From Diphasiastrum complanatum (lineage: Eukaryota > Streptophyta > Lycopodiopsida > Lycopodiales > Lycopodiaceae): a DNA stretch of 64,000 nt. Positions 9,174 through 19,165 of this stretch are shown one piece after another (the first letter of the stretch is position 1; every line of letters starts with the position of its first letter). Position numbers and translations under genes: made by a program. The notes beneath the pieces are model-generated. The model had not been told where the DNA came from. It saw nothing but the letters and a program-made list of their open reading frames with translations, and ran no database searches. The DNA lies in contig CM055102.1 of NCBI GenBank assembly GCA_029204225.1, positions 31,862,607 to 31,926,606 on the forward strand, written 5' to 3'.

Positions 9174-11428
9174 ACAAAACTTAGATCGGGCCTAGTAATG
9201 GTAAGCCAAATCAAGGAGCCTACAAGACTCCTAAAAAGTGTGACGTCCTCAAAGGATCTTTCATCACCTTTATTAGGATCTTTTACAATTTGCTCCAATG
9301 GAGTATCTATGCTCTTAGAATTTTCCATATGAAATTTTTTCAACATAGAGTGAGCATATCTAGATTGGCATATAAAGACATGATTTTCATAAAAATCAAT
9401 TTCTAGGCCTAGGATGTAATGTATCTCTCCTAGATCCTGCATTTTAAACTCACATCCAAGTGCTAGCTTAGTTTCATCAACTAGCTTGATACAACTTCCA
9501 CAAAGAATAATGTCATCAACATAAATTAGAAGAATGACAATATTGCTATCAACAAACTTTAGATACATGGAAGGATCATAGTCACTAAGAGTAAATCCTA
9601 GTGAGATAAGAAAAGAATTAAGTCTTGAATACCATGATCTTGGTGTTTGCTTGAGTCCATAAAGACTTTTGAAGAGCAAGCACACTTTGGACTCATCCTT
9701 GATGAATCCTTGAGGTTGTTCCATATAGATCTCCTCCTCAAGATAACCATTTAGAAAAGCACTGGATACATCTAATTGGAACACCTTCCACTTGAAGAAA
9801 CAAGCAAGAGAAATAAGAATTCTTATTGTCACCATCTTTGCAATGGGTGCAAAGGTCTCCTCATAATCAAGACCATGGATTTGAGCAAATCCTTTGGCAC
9901 ATAATCTTGCTTTATGCTTGTTGATGGTGCCATCATGATTGAACTTGATCCGAAATACCCACTTGCAACCAATCACATGCTTGTTGGATGGAGGATTCAC
10001 AAGCTCCCAAGTATCGTTGGTGATCAATGCATCATACTCTTGCTTCATGGCATCATACCACTCCTTGGTATTGAGTGCCTCTTGTACATTCTTTGGCTCT
10101 TCATGAGAGACATAAAAAAAAAAAATGGAATCAAGATCCACTTGTTTGCCTTTGTCAACATATGAGAGCCTCTTAGGCTCGGATCTATCTCTCATGGATC
10201 TTCTTGGTGAGAAAATCCGAAGAGAGGCTTCTTCAAATCTCGACCCCATCACATCATGATTGTCTTCAAAATCAATAATTGGTGATGCATCCATAGATTT
10301 CTTGATCTCGGCCTCTTCAAAAGATGAGTGTTGATCTTCATGAAAGACAACATCTCTACTTTCAATAACTTGAGAAGTAGCGAGTATAAAGACTCTATAG
10401 GCCTTCTTGGTGGATACCATGATCCCTTTGCATGCACTAGGATCTTCCTTCTTCCTTGTTTCCAAGGGAATATGGACAAAGCATAAGCATCCAAAAACTC
10501 TATGGTGATCAACCTTAGGCTTCTTCAAATATAAGATTTCATATGGTGACTTTCCTCCAAGAGCTATATGTGGGAGTCTATTGCAAAGATAATTTGCACA
10601 ATTAATGGCTTCTCTCCAAAAGTCTTTGGGCAAAGATGCCTCAATTCTCATAGATTTTGCACATTCACATAGAGATCTATTCTTTCTCTTGGCCACTCCA
10701 TTTTGAGATGGAGAGTAGGCACAAGAGAACTCTCTTTTGATGCCTTCAAGCTCACAAAAATCTTGAAATTTATTGGAGATATATACACCACCTCCATCAC
10801 TTCTAAGAGCTTTAATCTTGAATGAGAATTGTTTCTCTACATAAGCTTTGAAAATAAGGAAATGATCAAACACCATAGATTTAGAAGCAAGAAGATATAT
10901 CCAAGTGAATCTTGTGAAATCATCAATGAAAGTAACAAAACAAGTGGCTCCTCCCTTGCTTGTAGTTGATGAGAAATGCACATCCGAGTGGACTAACTCC
11001 AAAGGATGCTTGCTTTTGATAGAAGATCTTGTAAATGGCTTTTTGTGAGATTTAGCAATAGGACAAGCCTCACAAGGCTTGATCTTCTTGGAGAATGACT
11101 TTGGCAAGCCAATAGCTTTGGCTTCTTTGATCATAGAGAGCATGGATTTGTAGTTGGGATGTCCCAACCTCCTATGCCATAATTCCTCCATAGAGAGCTT
11201 GTTTACAAGAGCAACATTACAAGCATTCACATACTCATTTGGATCTAGTTTATAAATGCCACCAAATATAGATCCTAATGCAAGTATCTCATCATTTTTC
11301 TTGATAGTGCAAGTATCAACATTGAATTTTACATCAAGGCCATTATCACAATTGGCCAACACTAATAAGATTCTTAAGCCTAGGTACATAAAGAACTTTA
11401 GAGAGAGAAAGAACTTTAGAGGATGCAA
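9161..11428 (-). pseudogene. Copia-A integrase and reverse transcriptase
   Basis: 755-codon minus-strand frame. The zinc-binding HHCC region (WHRRLGHPNYKSM ... CEACPIAKSH) is followed by the integrase core: VHSDVHFSS (Asp 1), LRSDGGGVYISNKF (Asp 2). [10 protein letters not shown] carries Lys where the catalytic Glu normally stands. Next comes the integrase C-terminal region (VFGCLCFVHIP), the linker (EWYDAMKQEYDALITNDTWE), and RT with LDVSSAFLNGYLEEEIYM, LYGLKQTPRSWY and the catalytic YVDDIILCG. The RT motifs are intact. The first 30 or so residues overlap the end of the protease frame, so a frameshift near 11,346-11,428 separates it from gag-protease. The Glu to Lys change alone should block integration. 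Confidence 0.92.
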
Positions 11429-11655
11429 GCTTCAAGGGAATGTTCCTCATGCCTTCAATAGGACATTCAAAATCATTTGCTGTGTATATTGATTTCTTGA
11501 CTCCATCATAAGGTGCAATAGAAGAGAAAGAGTCCTTGGAGCTACACATATGTGAAGAGTCTCCACTATCAATATACCATAGGTCGTCCTTCTTGAAAGG
11601 AGTAGATGAGAAACTAGAGACCATAAGAGATCCCTCTCCATCACTTGCAATAGTG
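11346..11655 (-). pseudogene. Copia-A aspartic protease region
   Basis: A minus-strand frame in register with gag but separated from it by one TAA (11,656-11,658). It contains LWYIDSGDSSHMCSSKDSF, where copia proteases usually have D-S-G-A-S. The active Asp-Ser-Gly is kept, but the following Ala is Asp. It then reads VLSLSKVLYVPRLKNLISVG, the conserved end of the domain, and stops at 11,346. It processes the polyprotein in active elements. Confidence 0.8.
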
Positions 11656-12518
11656 TCTTACTTCTCATTGGTAATGTTGGCTTGCTTGAGTTGATTCTTC
11701 TTCTTGAAGCAATTGGTGGCATAATGGCCTTTCTTGCCACAATAAAAGCACTTGATCTTCTTCTTCTTGAGCTTGGATGATAAAGCATTAGAGGAATCAT
11801 CTTCCTCCTCATCTTTGTCTTTGGATTTGACTTTGTCCTTGCTTGAGGATTGTTGATGTTGGTTCTTGCTCCTCCCTTTGTGCTTATCCTTGGCAAAGAG
11901 AGCTTTGCCATCATTATGAGTGAGAGAGAGCTTGTCCATCCTCAAGAGCTTGTACTCTTGTCTTGCATCTTCTGAAATTAGCACACTTTGGAGAGCCTCC
12001 AAACTTGGTAGCTCCTCCTTAATGGCATAGGATTGGACAAGGTTATCAAATTCACTTCTCAAGCCATTGAGAATGACTTGAACTAGCTCATTTCGATTGA
12101 TGGAATCACCAATACAAGCAAGTTCTCTATGAATATCTTTTACTCTCAAAACATAACTAGATGCACTCTCATCACTCTTTTGGCTACTTTGAAAGATTTG
12201 ATTCCTAAGAGTGAGGAGTCTAGAGGTATTCTTAGCCTCATAGATAGTCTTGAGACAATCCCAAGCTTCTTTGGCTGTTGTACAAGTACCTATCTCCCTC
12301 AATATCTCATTAGAGACATTCATCTTAATGTAGTGGAGAGCCATCCTAGCTCTCTTTTTGTATTTTTGAACCTCTTGAAGAATTTGTGGTTCTTCTTCAA
12401 GGCCAAGAACTATGTCCATCACGTTTTCAAGGATCTAGATGGACTTCATCCTCATTTTCCAAATTGAATAGTTTGAAGTGGACAATCTTTCACTTGGTTC
12501 CAACAAGGATGAACCCAT
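11656..12518 (-). pseudogene. Copia-A gag (UBN2 type) with zinc knuckle
   Basis: Starts MGSSLLEPSERLSTSNYSIW, the usual copia capsid opening, at 12,518. An in-frame TAG at codon 28 (12,435-12,437) breaks it; the frame then runs openly from 12,422 to 11,658. Typical gag segments are present: KEAWDCLKTIYEAKNTSRLL, LRNQIFQSSQKSDESASSYV and LVQVILNGLRSEFDNLVQSY. Near the end is one CCHC zinc knuckle, CFYCGKKGHYATNC. The Lys/Asp/Glu-rich stretch before the knuckle is normal for the family. Gag packages the RNA. The stop codon means that only a 27-residue peptide would be made. Confidence 0.88.
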
Positions 12519-13258
12519 TGAAAACATTTGAAGTGAAGAAAACTCAAATGATGAACAATAAATATTGTTGCACACTCTCAATAGGATCCAATAATAGAGT
12601 ACTATCTCCTCCTATAAAAGATCTTGCAACTATTTGTGAATTGATTCTCACTAGCTACACAAATCTCTCTTTCACATCAAATAATGGAGTATAGGCAAAG
12701 TTAGGATCAAACACTCTTAGCACGTGTGAAGTACACTAAGAAACCAAATTTGACTCAAATACAATGATATTGCATGAAACAAAATGGCTAAGATCTCAAA
12801 ACAGTGCCTAGATCACATATAGATGAGATTGGTAAGCATACAACTGTGATTTTGGATCAACCAGGCAATCTCTTGACCAAACCAAATGTGTCCACCCAAG
12901 TCTAGGTGCCCTATCTAACCCTCTTCAAAAGCTTATAACTTCTAATTGGCTCAACCAAATGGAATGAAACTGATTGCATCAAAAACTAGACAAAAATAGC
13001 TTCAAAACAAGCTATCAAGCAAGATAAATGGATCAAGCATGCGAGAGAACTTCCAAACTGAAATTGGATGTTCCTCACACGTGTCTAAGCACCTGATTCC
13101 GTACAGTTCCAGGTCAGACCCAATCAATGTCCTTTTGATCTCTTTTGATCCAAAATTGAACAAGATAGCTAGGAAAATGGGCCTTGACAATTTCTAGCTC
13201 AAGATTGATGAATAGTTTTCACTTAAATGGATCAAAATGCATGGTAACCTTAGGTAGG
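12519..13258 (-). other. Copia-A 5' leader, PBS not seen
   Basis: About 740 bases between the gag start and the 5' LTR (minus orientation). I see no convincing ORF and no TGGTATCAGAGC primer site. The inner LTR edge (positions near 13,248-13,260) differs from the other LTR, consistent with a deletion spanning the LTR end and the PBS. Confidence 0.5.
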
Positions 13259-13984
13259 CACGTGTGGATTGTCCACAACATGTACTTGTGATCTCCTAAG
13301 GTGTGTAGATGCACCAAGATCAAGACTAGATTGAGATTCAAGATCAATCTTAGATCCTATGGCAAAAACACACTACTACATGCATTCAATCACTTCCAAC
13401 TCTCACTCACATGTGTGGGAAGTATTCAAAAAATAATCTAAGTAAAAACAAGCTGCTCTCCTCGGGTAGAGAGAGAAAAAGCATCATGAGCTCTCGAGTA
13501 GAGAGAGAAAGCTAGAAATCCAATAACACTCAAAATCCATATGATCACCAAATCAATTCGTTTCAAAATGAGGAGTACAATGATACTAGTAGATCCACGA
13601 GCTACCACTACGCTTAACTATGATTGGACCATACTTTGTCACCTCTTAATCCTATTGGAGCATTGATCCATGCACCTCTTAATTCTATTGGACTATATTC
13701 AAGCACACCTCAAATTTCTATTGGACCTCACATGGTTCCACCTCTAAATCCTATTGGACCTCTTAGAATTCATCAAACAAAAGCATTACACTTGTCTACA
13801 CTCTAATTGGCACGAGTTTAGCCTCTTACTCTATTTTGGCTCAATAGTGGCATTACAAGTGGAAATGCATAATTTGCCATCTATGCCAAATTTGTTCCTA
13901 TCAACATCCTACACCTAGATGCTTGATGTAAAAAACATAAGACCCCTATATCTAACATAGATAATCTTTTTTCAATTCTTCACA
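13259..13984 (-). repeat. Copia-A 5' LTR
   Basis: Second copy of the LTR, matching 7829-8540 from CACGTGTGGATTGTCC to CTTCACA. About 20 substitutions and a 12-13-bp insertion (CATTACAAGTGG near 13,850) separate the two copies. It is followed by the CCAAG duplication. Its inner end lacks the last 11 bases found in the other copy. Confidence 0.9.
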
Positions 13985-14101
13985 CCAAGTCTATTATTCT
14001 ATTTACAACTCAACTTGCGTGCTCATTGGCCATGGGCTTATACGCGCAAAATGTCATGCCCTCGCAACACATTTTATTAGTCGATATTATTTATTTACAA
14101 T

Positions 14102-14122
14102 GTGTTGGGAATAACTCCCAAC
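14102..14122 (-). repeat. Palindromic TGTTGGGA..TCCCAACA end
   Basis: TGTTGGGAATAACTCCCAACA forms an 8-bp inverted repeat. Many plant LTRs begin with this type of sequence, and it sits just beyond the minus-strand gypsy ORFs. It may be the start of that element's 3' LTR, which Copia-A then interrupted at 13,985. No partner LTR was found. Confidence 0.4.
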
Positions 14123-14169
14123 ATGACCCATGGCCTAAAGTAGTGCCGGTCCCTCGGCACTCTGCCAGT

Positions 14170-14706
14170 TTAGTATAAAGACTTCTTGGCCCACCTATGG
14201 TGGATCAGGTAGCCAGTGACATCTTCCATGAAATTTATTTTGTCCAGCTTCTTCAAGTCTTTAGGCATGTGAAGGGACTTGTGGACTCTTTTTAGCCAGT
14301 TTTGTTCGACCCACGCATGGAATCTGCGCGTCCACGGATCACCAAGGAATGCAGCTTGGTAGTAGACTCGAGCGACTGAAAGCTGATCTTCCACTTTCTC
14401 TGAGGCTAACGCCTTATTTGGATCAAAGAATATGGGGGGGAGAAAATTGTCCCACTTTGTTTCGATTCCCATTAGGTGCTCTAGGTCCCGGACGTAAGTG
14501 GCTGCCGTGCGGACTGTTGGGTCAGGGCAGTTGAAATACTTATTAGAAAATTGGGTGAGAGCCCTTTGGACGTCTACATCCGTATCCCAACCATGCTCTG
14601 AAGGAATTCTCGGCCAATTGCAGTTCTGGATGGTGATCTTGTCTAGAGGAGTGCCGCATTCTGTCCATTTGGATTGTCGTGTGCATGGCAGGAAATGCGC
14701 GTTCAC
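14170..14706 (-). pseudogene. Unrecognised ORF of the gypsy minus half
   Basis: 178-codon minus-strand frame, rich in aromatic and charged residues (QSKWTECGTPLDKI, GWDTDVDVQRALTQFSNKYF, RRFHAWVEQNWLKRVHKSLH). I do not recognise a domain. Coding potential extends upstream in the same frame (LQALSALQPQPEWLQ, LFERDPMAHNSYG) with stops between. It lies on the same strand and downstream of a coiled-coil ORF and the RT/RNase H of a gypsy element, so it is most likely an additional ORF carried by that element or a gene fragment captured by it. It has no catalytic motif of integrase. Confidence 0.4.
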
Positions 14707-15189
14707 CCGTAACTGTTGTGGGCCATAGGGTCCCGTTCAAAGAGCTATTGGAGCCACTCAGGTTGTGGTTGGAGGGCGGATAGTGCTTGCAGCTCATTTT
14801 CTTTTATTGTTTCTGCCGAAAATGAGATCTGTCAGCCACCTCTGAATGACTCGTGGGGATATTTGGCTAAAAATTCATTGATTTTCTCGTCCATGGACTT
14901 GGGGCGTCGGAAGACCCGGCTGGCAGATATGGTGCGCGAGTCTCTTCATGTGGAGGCGCGTCCTTCCTCATGGCTATGGCTGGAACCTGTGTCTTAGCCT
15001 TGGTCCCGCATCTCAGCACCCGTATAAGGAGGTCCTTGGTCTTGTCCGCATGACCCCTGATCCTAACATATTGCCCCTACTGCCTGCTGGTCGTGGTCCT
15101 GGCTCGTACTTGCCTGTGCAGCATAAAAAAGAGGTGGCATTGGAATCACCACTGGGATTGGTTGAGTCTTCTTCTCCATGAATTGCTGG

Positions 15190-15990
15190 CAAGCCTTGAG
15201 GGCTTGTTCGGCCTAGGCGAGCTCGTAAGTTGCGCTTGTCCGGTATTTGTCAAACTCTGCCTGGTAGTTGTTTAAAGTTTGGCTATACACCTGCACCTGA
15301 CGTCTGAAGAGATTCATTTCTGCTTGAGAGAGTGGCCTTGAGCCAGGTGCGGGTTGAGCTAACCAGACAAGTTTTTTGCTTTGTAGGGCTTGCACCTCCA
15401 CCCCCAGGCACATGTTCTCTGCTTCATAGATCTGTAGTTGTGCCTGGAGGGGAGCAAGTCGTTGGGATGCTTCAGACTAAAGCTCCCGCACCTTTGTGGA
15501 GGCATCTGTCAACACTTTGGAGAGGCTCTAGATATACTAGTTTAGGCCATCCTCCTCCTGCTGCAGCTTGGCGATCTCCCGATGCCCGTCTTGTTCGTGT
15601 TGTTGAGCTATAAGGAGCTCTTGCTGCAGCTTAGTGATTTCGGCTCACAGTTGGGTGTTGTTTGTTGCCAAGTGGAGTACCCAGTTGTCCAATGAGGCCC
15701 TGGTTGCTACCGCGTCCTGGATATATGTTTCTGAGGCTTGGTACACCATCATTAAATCCATTGGAACAGCCAATATGTTGGCGCTGACAGGGGCTTGTGT
15801 GGTAGTGGCCCCGACGACCGGTACAGTGTCGTCGTCGTTGTCCTCGATGAGGTTCTCTGGTGACCTTTTGTCATCTGGGGTGGTGAGATCTGCTCGATCT
15901 GGTGATGGAATAAAAACTGTTTGGACAAGTGCATCATCAGGCAACGGTTGGTTGCCCTCGGCAGCCTTTGATGGAGAAATGGGGGGCATG
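15190..15990 (-). pseudogene. Coiled-coil ORF downstream of gypsy RNase H
   Basis: Minus-strand frames read an acidic linker (SPENLIEDNDDDTVPVV) and then long heptad-like stretches (AEITKLQQELLIAQQHEQDG, REIAKLQQEEDGLN, SQRLAPLQAQLQIYEAENMC, LFRRQVQVYSQTLNNYQAEF), broken by three or four stops. It resembles the coiled-coil or gag-like accessory ORFs seen in some plant gypsy elements. The exact family is unknown. No zinc knuckle is visible. Confidence 0.45.
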
Positions 15991-16061
15991 GGAGAAACAT
16001 ATGTGGAAACAGGGGTGGGGACAGTTTGTCCAAACGAGAGAATGGGTGGAACAGAGGGGAA

Positions 16062-16730
16062 CTAGAGGATGGTGTGGAGTACGGAAGGCAAAGATGGGGC
16101 GAAAGTGGTTTGGCAGGGTGGTGAAAAATTGATGACTTGCACCCACGTCAGAGTGTCTGGAGACAACTGTGAGTCAAAGGGGTTGAACTGGAGAAGAACA
16201 ACGGTGGGAACAAGAGTAATGGACGATGCGATAGTGATGGAAGGGGTAGTAGAAATTGGAACAAAGGTAGAAGTAGTAGCAACAGAGAAGACGGGAATGG
16301 GAACATAAGCAAAGTGTGTGGCCATCAGGTAGTGCCGAAACTTCTTAACCACATATATCACTGCCAGTGCTTCCCGCTCTGTGGTTGAATAATTTATTTC
16401 TGTATCACTGAGTTGTCGGCTTGCAAATTGGATCGGAAAATCCTTTTTGTGTTCTCCTGGCTGGGTTAAGACTGCTCCAACTGCATACTTCGATGCATCT
16501 GCATGCACATGAAACTCAATGGACCAATTGGGTGGATGTAGGACTGGTGCTGAAACCAATGCATCTTTAAGTATTTGGAAAGCCTTTAGGGCTTTCTCGT
16601 TCCAATGTGAATCCATTGTGAGTTTGTAAATTGGTCGTGCTAACTCCGCAAAATCTAAAATGGAAATCCTGTAATAGTTAGCATGACCCGTAAACCTCGC
16701 GAATCGTTCCTGGTGGTGATAGATCAACAA
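16062..16730 (-). pseudogene. Gypsy RT-RNase H fused to a Thr/Pro-rich tail
   Basis: Minus-strand frame of 222 codons. The first part is the RT connection and RNase H of a Ty3/gypsy element: FTGHANYYRISILDFAELAR, HWNEKALKAFQILKDALVSA, HVHADASKYAVGAVLTQPGE (first Asp), and TTEREALAVIYVVKKFRHYL (catalytic Glu). Immediately after HYL, where RNase H normally continues toward the third Asp, the frame passes without a stop into an unrelated Thr/Pro/Ser-rich tail (VFSVATTSTFVPISTTPSIT). This is either an old deletion junction that kept the frame or a chimeric ORF. The enzyme would lack its last catalytic residue. Confidence 0.8.
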
Positions 16731-17401
16731 CGATCCTGATTTTTGATAGGTCTGTGGTGATCTTGTGTCTAGACACTATATGGCCGAGAATCAAGCCATG
16801 TGTAACCCAAAATTGACATTTTTTTGGATTCAGGAAGATCTGGAATTCACGACATTTTTGTAGCACCTTCTCCAAATTGGATAAGTGTTATGAGCCTGGT
16901 CCATGCATGCACAGATCGTCCAAGAAAATTTCTAAAAATCTCTGCAAATACTCTTTGAATGTCGCCTGCATGACTCGCTAAAAAGTGCTTGGGGCATTGC
17001 AAAGTCCGAATGGCATCAGCTTATAGGCATAGGTTCTCCATTCCGTGGCGAATGATGTCTTATGCTGGTCTTGGGGTGCTATCTTCACCTGGTTGTAACC
17101 ATTGAAGCCGTAAAAAACTGTAGGCTTCGGTGCCAACTACTCTGTCAAGGACACTTTCTGTAAAGGGTAAAAGAAAATGATCATTTTTGGTGACTGCATT
17201 TAGAGCCTTCAGATTCATACAGATTCGCATTTTGCCATTCTTCTTGGGTACTATAACTATCAGCAATACCCATTCAATGTGCTCAATTTCATAAATGAAA
17301 TCTACATCTAACAGCTTCTGCAATTCCTGCTTGATCAACTTCGTGTAGTTCGGGTTGCAACAGTGGTATCGACTAACCTTGGAGACTGCTCCATCCACCA
17401 A
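16678..17401 (-). pseudogene. Gypsy reverse transcriptase, broken frames
   Basis: Several minus-strand frames together cover the RT core: VPKKNGKMRICMNLKALN (fingers), NDHFLLPF, then YAYKLMPFGLCNAPSTF, the catalytic strand FLDDLCM near 16,910-16,935, and CREFQIFLNPKKCQFW with LGHIVS. A frameshift follows AYSFL and there are stops around the active-site block, so it is inactive. Upstream (17,492-17,998) lies the protease-RT spacer. In the family this protein copies the RNA genome into DNA. Confidence 0.85.
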
Positions 17402-17491
17402 GGGTATGGTGTGTTGGAATACTGTTGGTGGAATGCCCTTCAGATCACTGTAATTCTAGGCGAAACAATTTTTGTACTGCACCAACAATGA

Positions 17492-17998
17492 TCATAGCCT
17501 TTTGAATTGTGTGGGCGTTAGCTGTTCTCCCACATGCACTATCTTTTCTTCTTCACCTGGCTCGGCAAGGTTCATTGGTTGTGTTCGCGCAGGTCCTTCG
17601 AAGACTTGTTCTGCTGGTGCCTGACTTTGATCAAGTTCTCGTTGGGCTTGCAGCATCGTAATTACCACATCATCCAAGGTATAATTCTTGAAGGTTTCAG
17701 ACATCTCATAAACTAGTGCTCGTCGAGATTCCTCCTTCAGCATATTGATCTTAGCCCGACTGGTCATCTTTTGATTTTTCGTCATCTGAGATGAGGATGA
17801 CGCTGTATATGAGTTCATCTTGATTGACTTCAAGGAACCCAACACCTTCTTTTTGCCTCTTTTCGTCATATCGGTGGATCCGTCCTTGTTGTCTTTCTTC
17901 AGAACTGGTGTGACGTTCGCCTCGTGGTTGCGAATACCATCAGATGAATCTGAGATCTGGACAATCAATAGCAAGAAGGACAGTGAATCAAGCACCAC
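17492..17998 (-). pseudogene. Gypsy protease-RT spacer ORF
   Basis: 168-codon minus-strand frame, hydrophilic and Lys/Ser-rich (STDMTKRGKKKVLGSLKSIK, SSSSQMTKNQKMTSRAKI), followed by QAQRELDQSQAPAEQVF and EKIVHVGEQLTPTQFKRL. It precedes the RT frames on the same strand by about 90 bp. Such poorly conserved linkers are common between protease and RT in gypsy polyproteins. No catalytic motif is visible. It meets the divergent plus-strand gag at about 18.0 kb. Confidence 0.5.
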
Positions 17999-17999
17999 A

Positions 18000-19165
18000 C
18001 CTTCCCAGATTAGCAGCTACACAACAAGACGCAGAACCGAAACCAGTGCCAATGGATCCAATGGGCCAATCCGTACCTGTCACTCCCTTGCAAGTAGTCT
18101 GAAGGACACCTTGGATGGAGATACCAAAATACGATGGATCATCATATCCCATCCGCTTCCTCCAGATCTATGAACAAGCTTGTGAAATCTACGGTGAACG
18201 GACACCTGTAGAAAAGTTGATGTTGTTCTCCATGTCCCTATTGGCGATGGCTCAAGATTGGTTTTCAATCTGTCAAAGGAAGAGAAATCCACCTGGGAAG
18301 CGGTTAAAGCGGCTCTCATCACGTGCTTTAAACCAAGGAAGTTCCTCGAAGATCCGTTTCTCCTGCTTAGCAAGGTCAAGATGGGAAAAAGAGAAAGGGT
18401 CAGGGACTATATTGAACAGTTCAAACATCTAAGATCCGAGTGCAGTGCAGTCCTAACTCCCAATCATGCGGTGATCATGTGGTTCCTAGCAAGATTACCA
18501 CGGAGCATTAGGAGAAAACTGAAACGATGAGAGCAGTACTCTACTCTGTAAGAAGCTATGGAGGATGTCATCAGGGAAGAGGATGAGGGATCAGACGACG
18601 AATATCCATCCACCCATACTCCTACTCCCTCGATAACATCATCATCATCAAATGCTTCCGCTCTATCCACAAAACTGTTGTTGGATCAGATGACAAAATT
18701 ACACAAACAACAAATGGAGTAGCTTACGGCACAGTTTGATCAAAAACTGAAAGCCTTACAAAGAGCTGTAACAGCAACGCCAAATCAACCGGAACAAACC
18801 CAACTACAGTATCCCCGACGAGAAAATGTATGGTGTTCAATGTGTACACAAAACCATACAACAAACGAGTGTCTAGTCCTAAAGCAAAATCTAAGAGTGA
18901 CACATAGAATTTGCCATTTGTGCAACTCAACATTGCATGATACGACATTTTGCCCATTTAACCCTTGGATTGTTCAATAGAAGAGGAGTCCTTAACAGAC
19001 TTCTTATCCATATCATCAAGGGGCACCAAGGTACGGCATACCGAATCATCAACAGCGTATGCCTTACCTGCACCACCGGGGCCAGCCAATCAACAAGTGA
19101 CCCACGTAAACTTGACAGCAGTAGAACCAAAATTGCCAGTACCACCTCAACCTGAGCAGTAGCAA
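18000..19165 (+). pseudogene. Gypsy gag (capsid and zinc knuckles)
   Basis: Plus-strand reading MEIPKYDGSSYPIRFLQIYE, then CEIYGERTPVEKLMLFSMSL, AMAQDWFSI, then (other frame) TWEAVKAALITCFKPRKFLE and RDYIEQFKHLRSECS. This is the retrotransposon gag capsid fold sequence. One frameshift at about 18,270 and stops near 18,528 and 18,719 break it. Two CCHC-type knuckles follow: CSMCTQNHTTNEC and CHLCNSTLHDTTFC (18,830-18,960). It lies back to back with the minus-strand RT half, so gag and RT of what may be one element point away from each other. Confidence 0.8.

Larger units (their letters stand above)
7818..13984 (-). mobile_element. Copia-A: full-length Ty1/copia element
   Basis: Complete retrotransposon on the minus strand. 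It is flanked by the 5-bp duplication CCAAG (7813-7817 and 13985-13989), and both outer ends are TG...CA. The two LTRs are about 97% identical by eye. Internal order in minus orientation: gag with zinc knuckle, protease, integrase, reverse transcriptase, RNase H, polypurine tract. This is the copia order. It is inactive: a stop in gag, a stop after gag, frameshifts between protease and integrase and between RT and RNase H, and a changed integrase catalytic residue. No canonical tRNA-Met PBS is visible inside the right LTR, and the last 11 bases of that LTR (inner side) differ from the left copy, so this region was probably deleted or replaced. Confidence 0.93.

Noticed and set aside
15634-16065. 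143-codon plus-strand ORF
   Set aside because: Antisense of the gypsy linker and coiled-coil ORF; poor protein-like composition.
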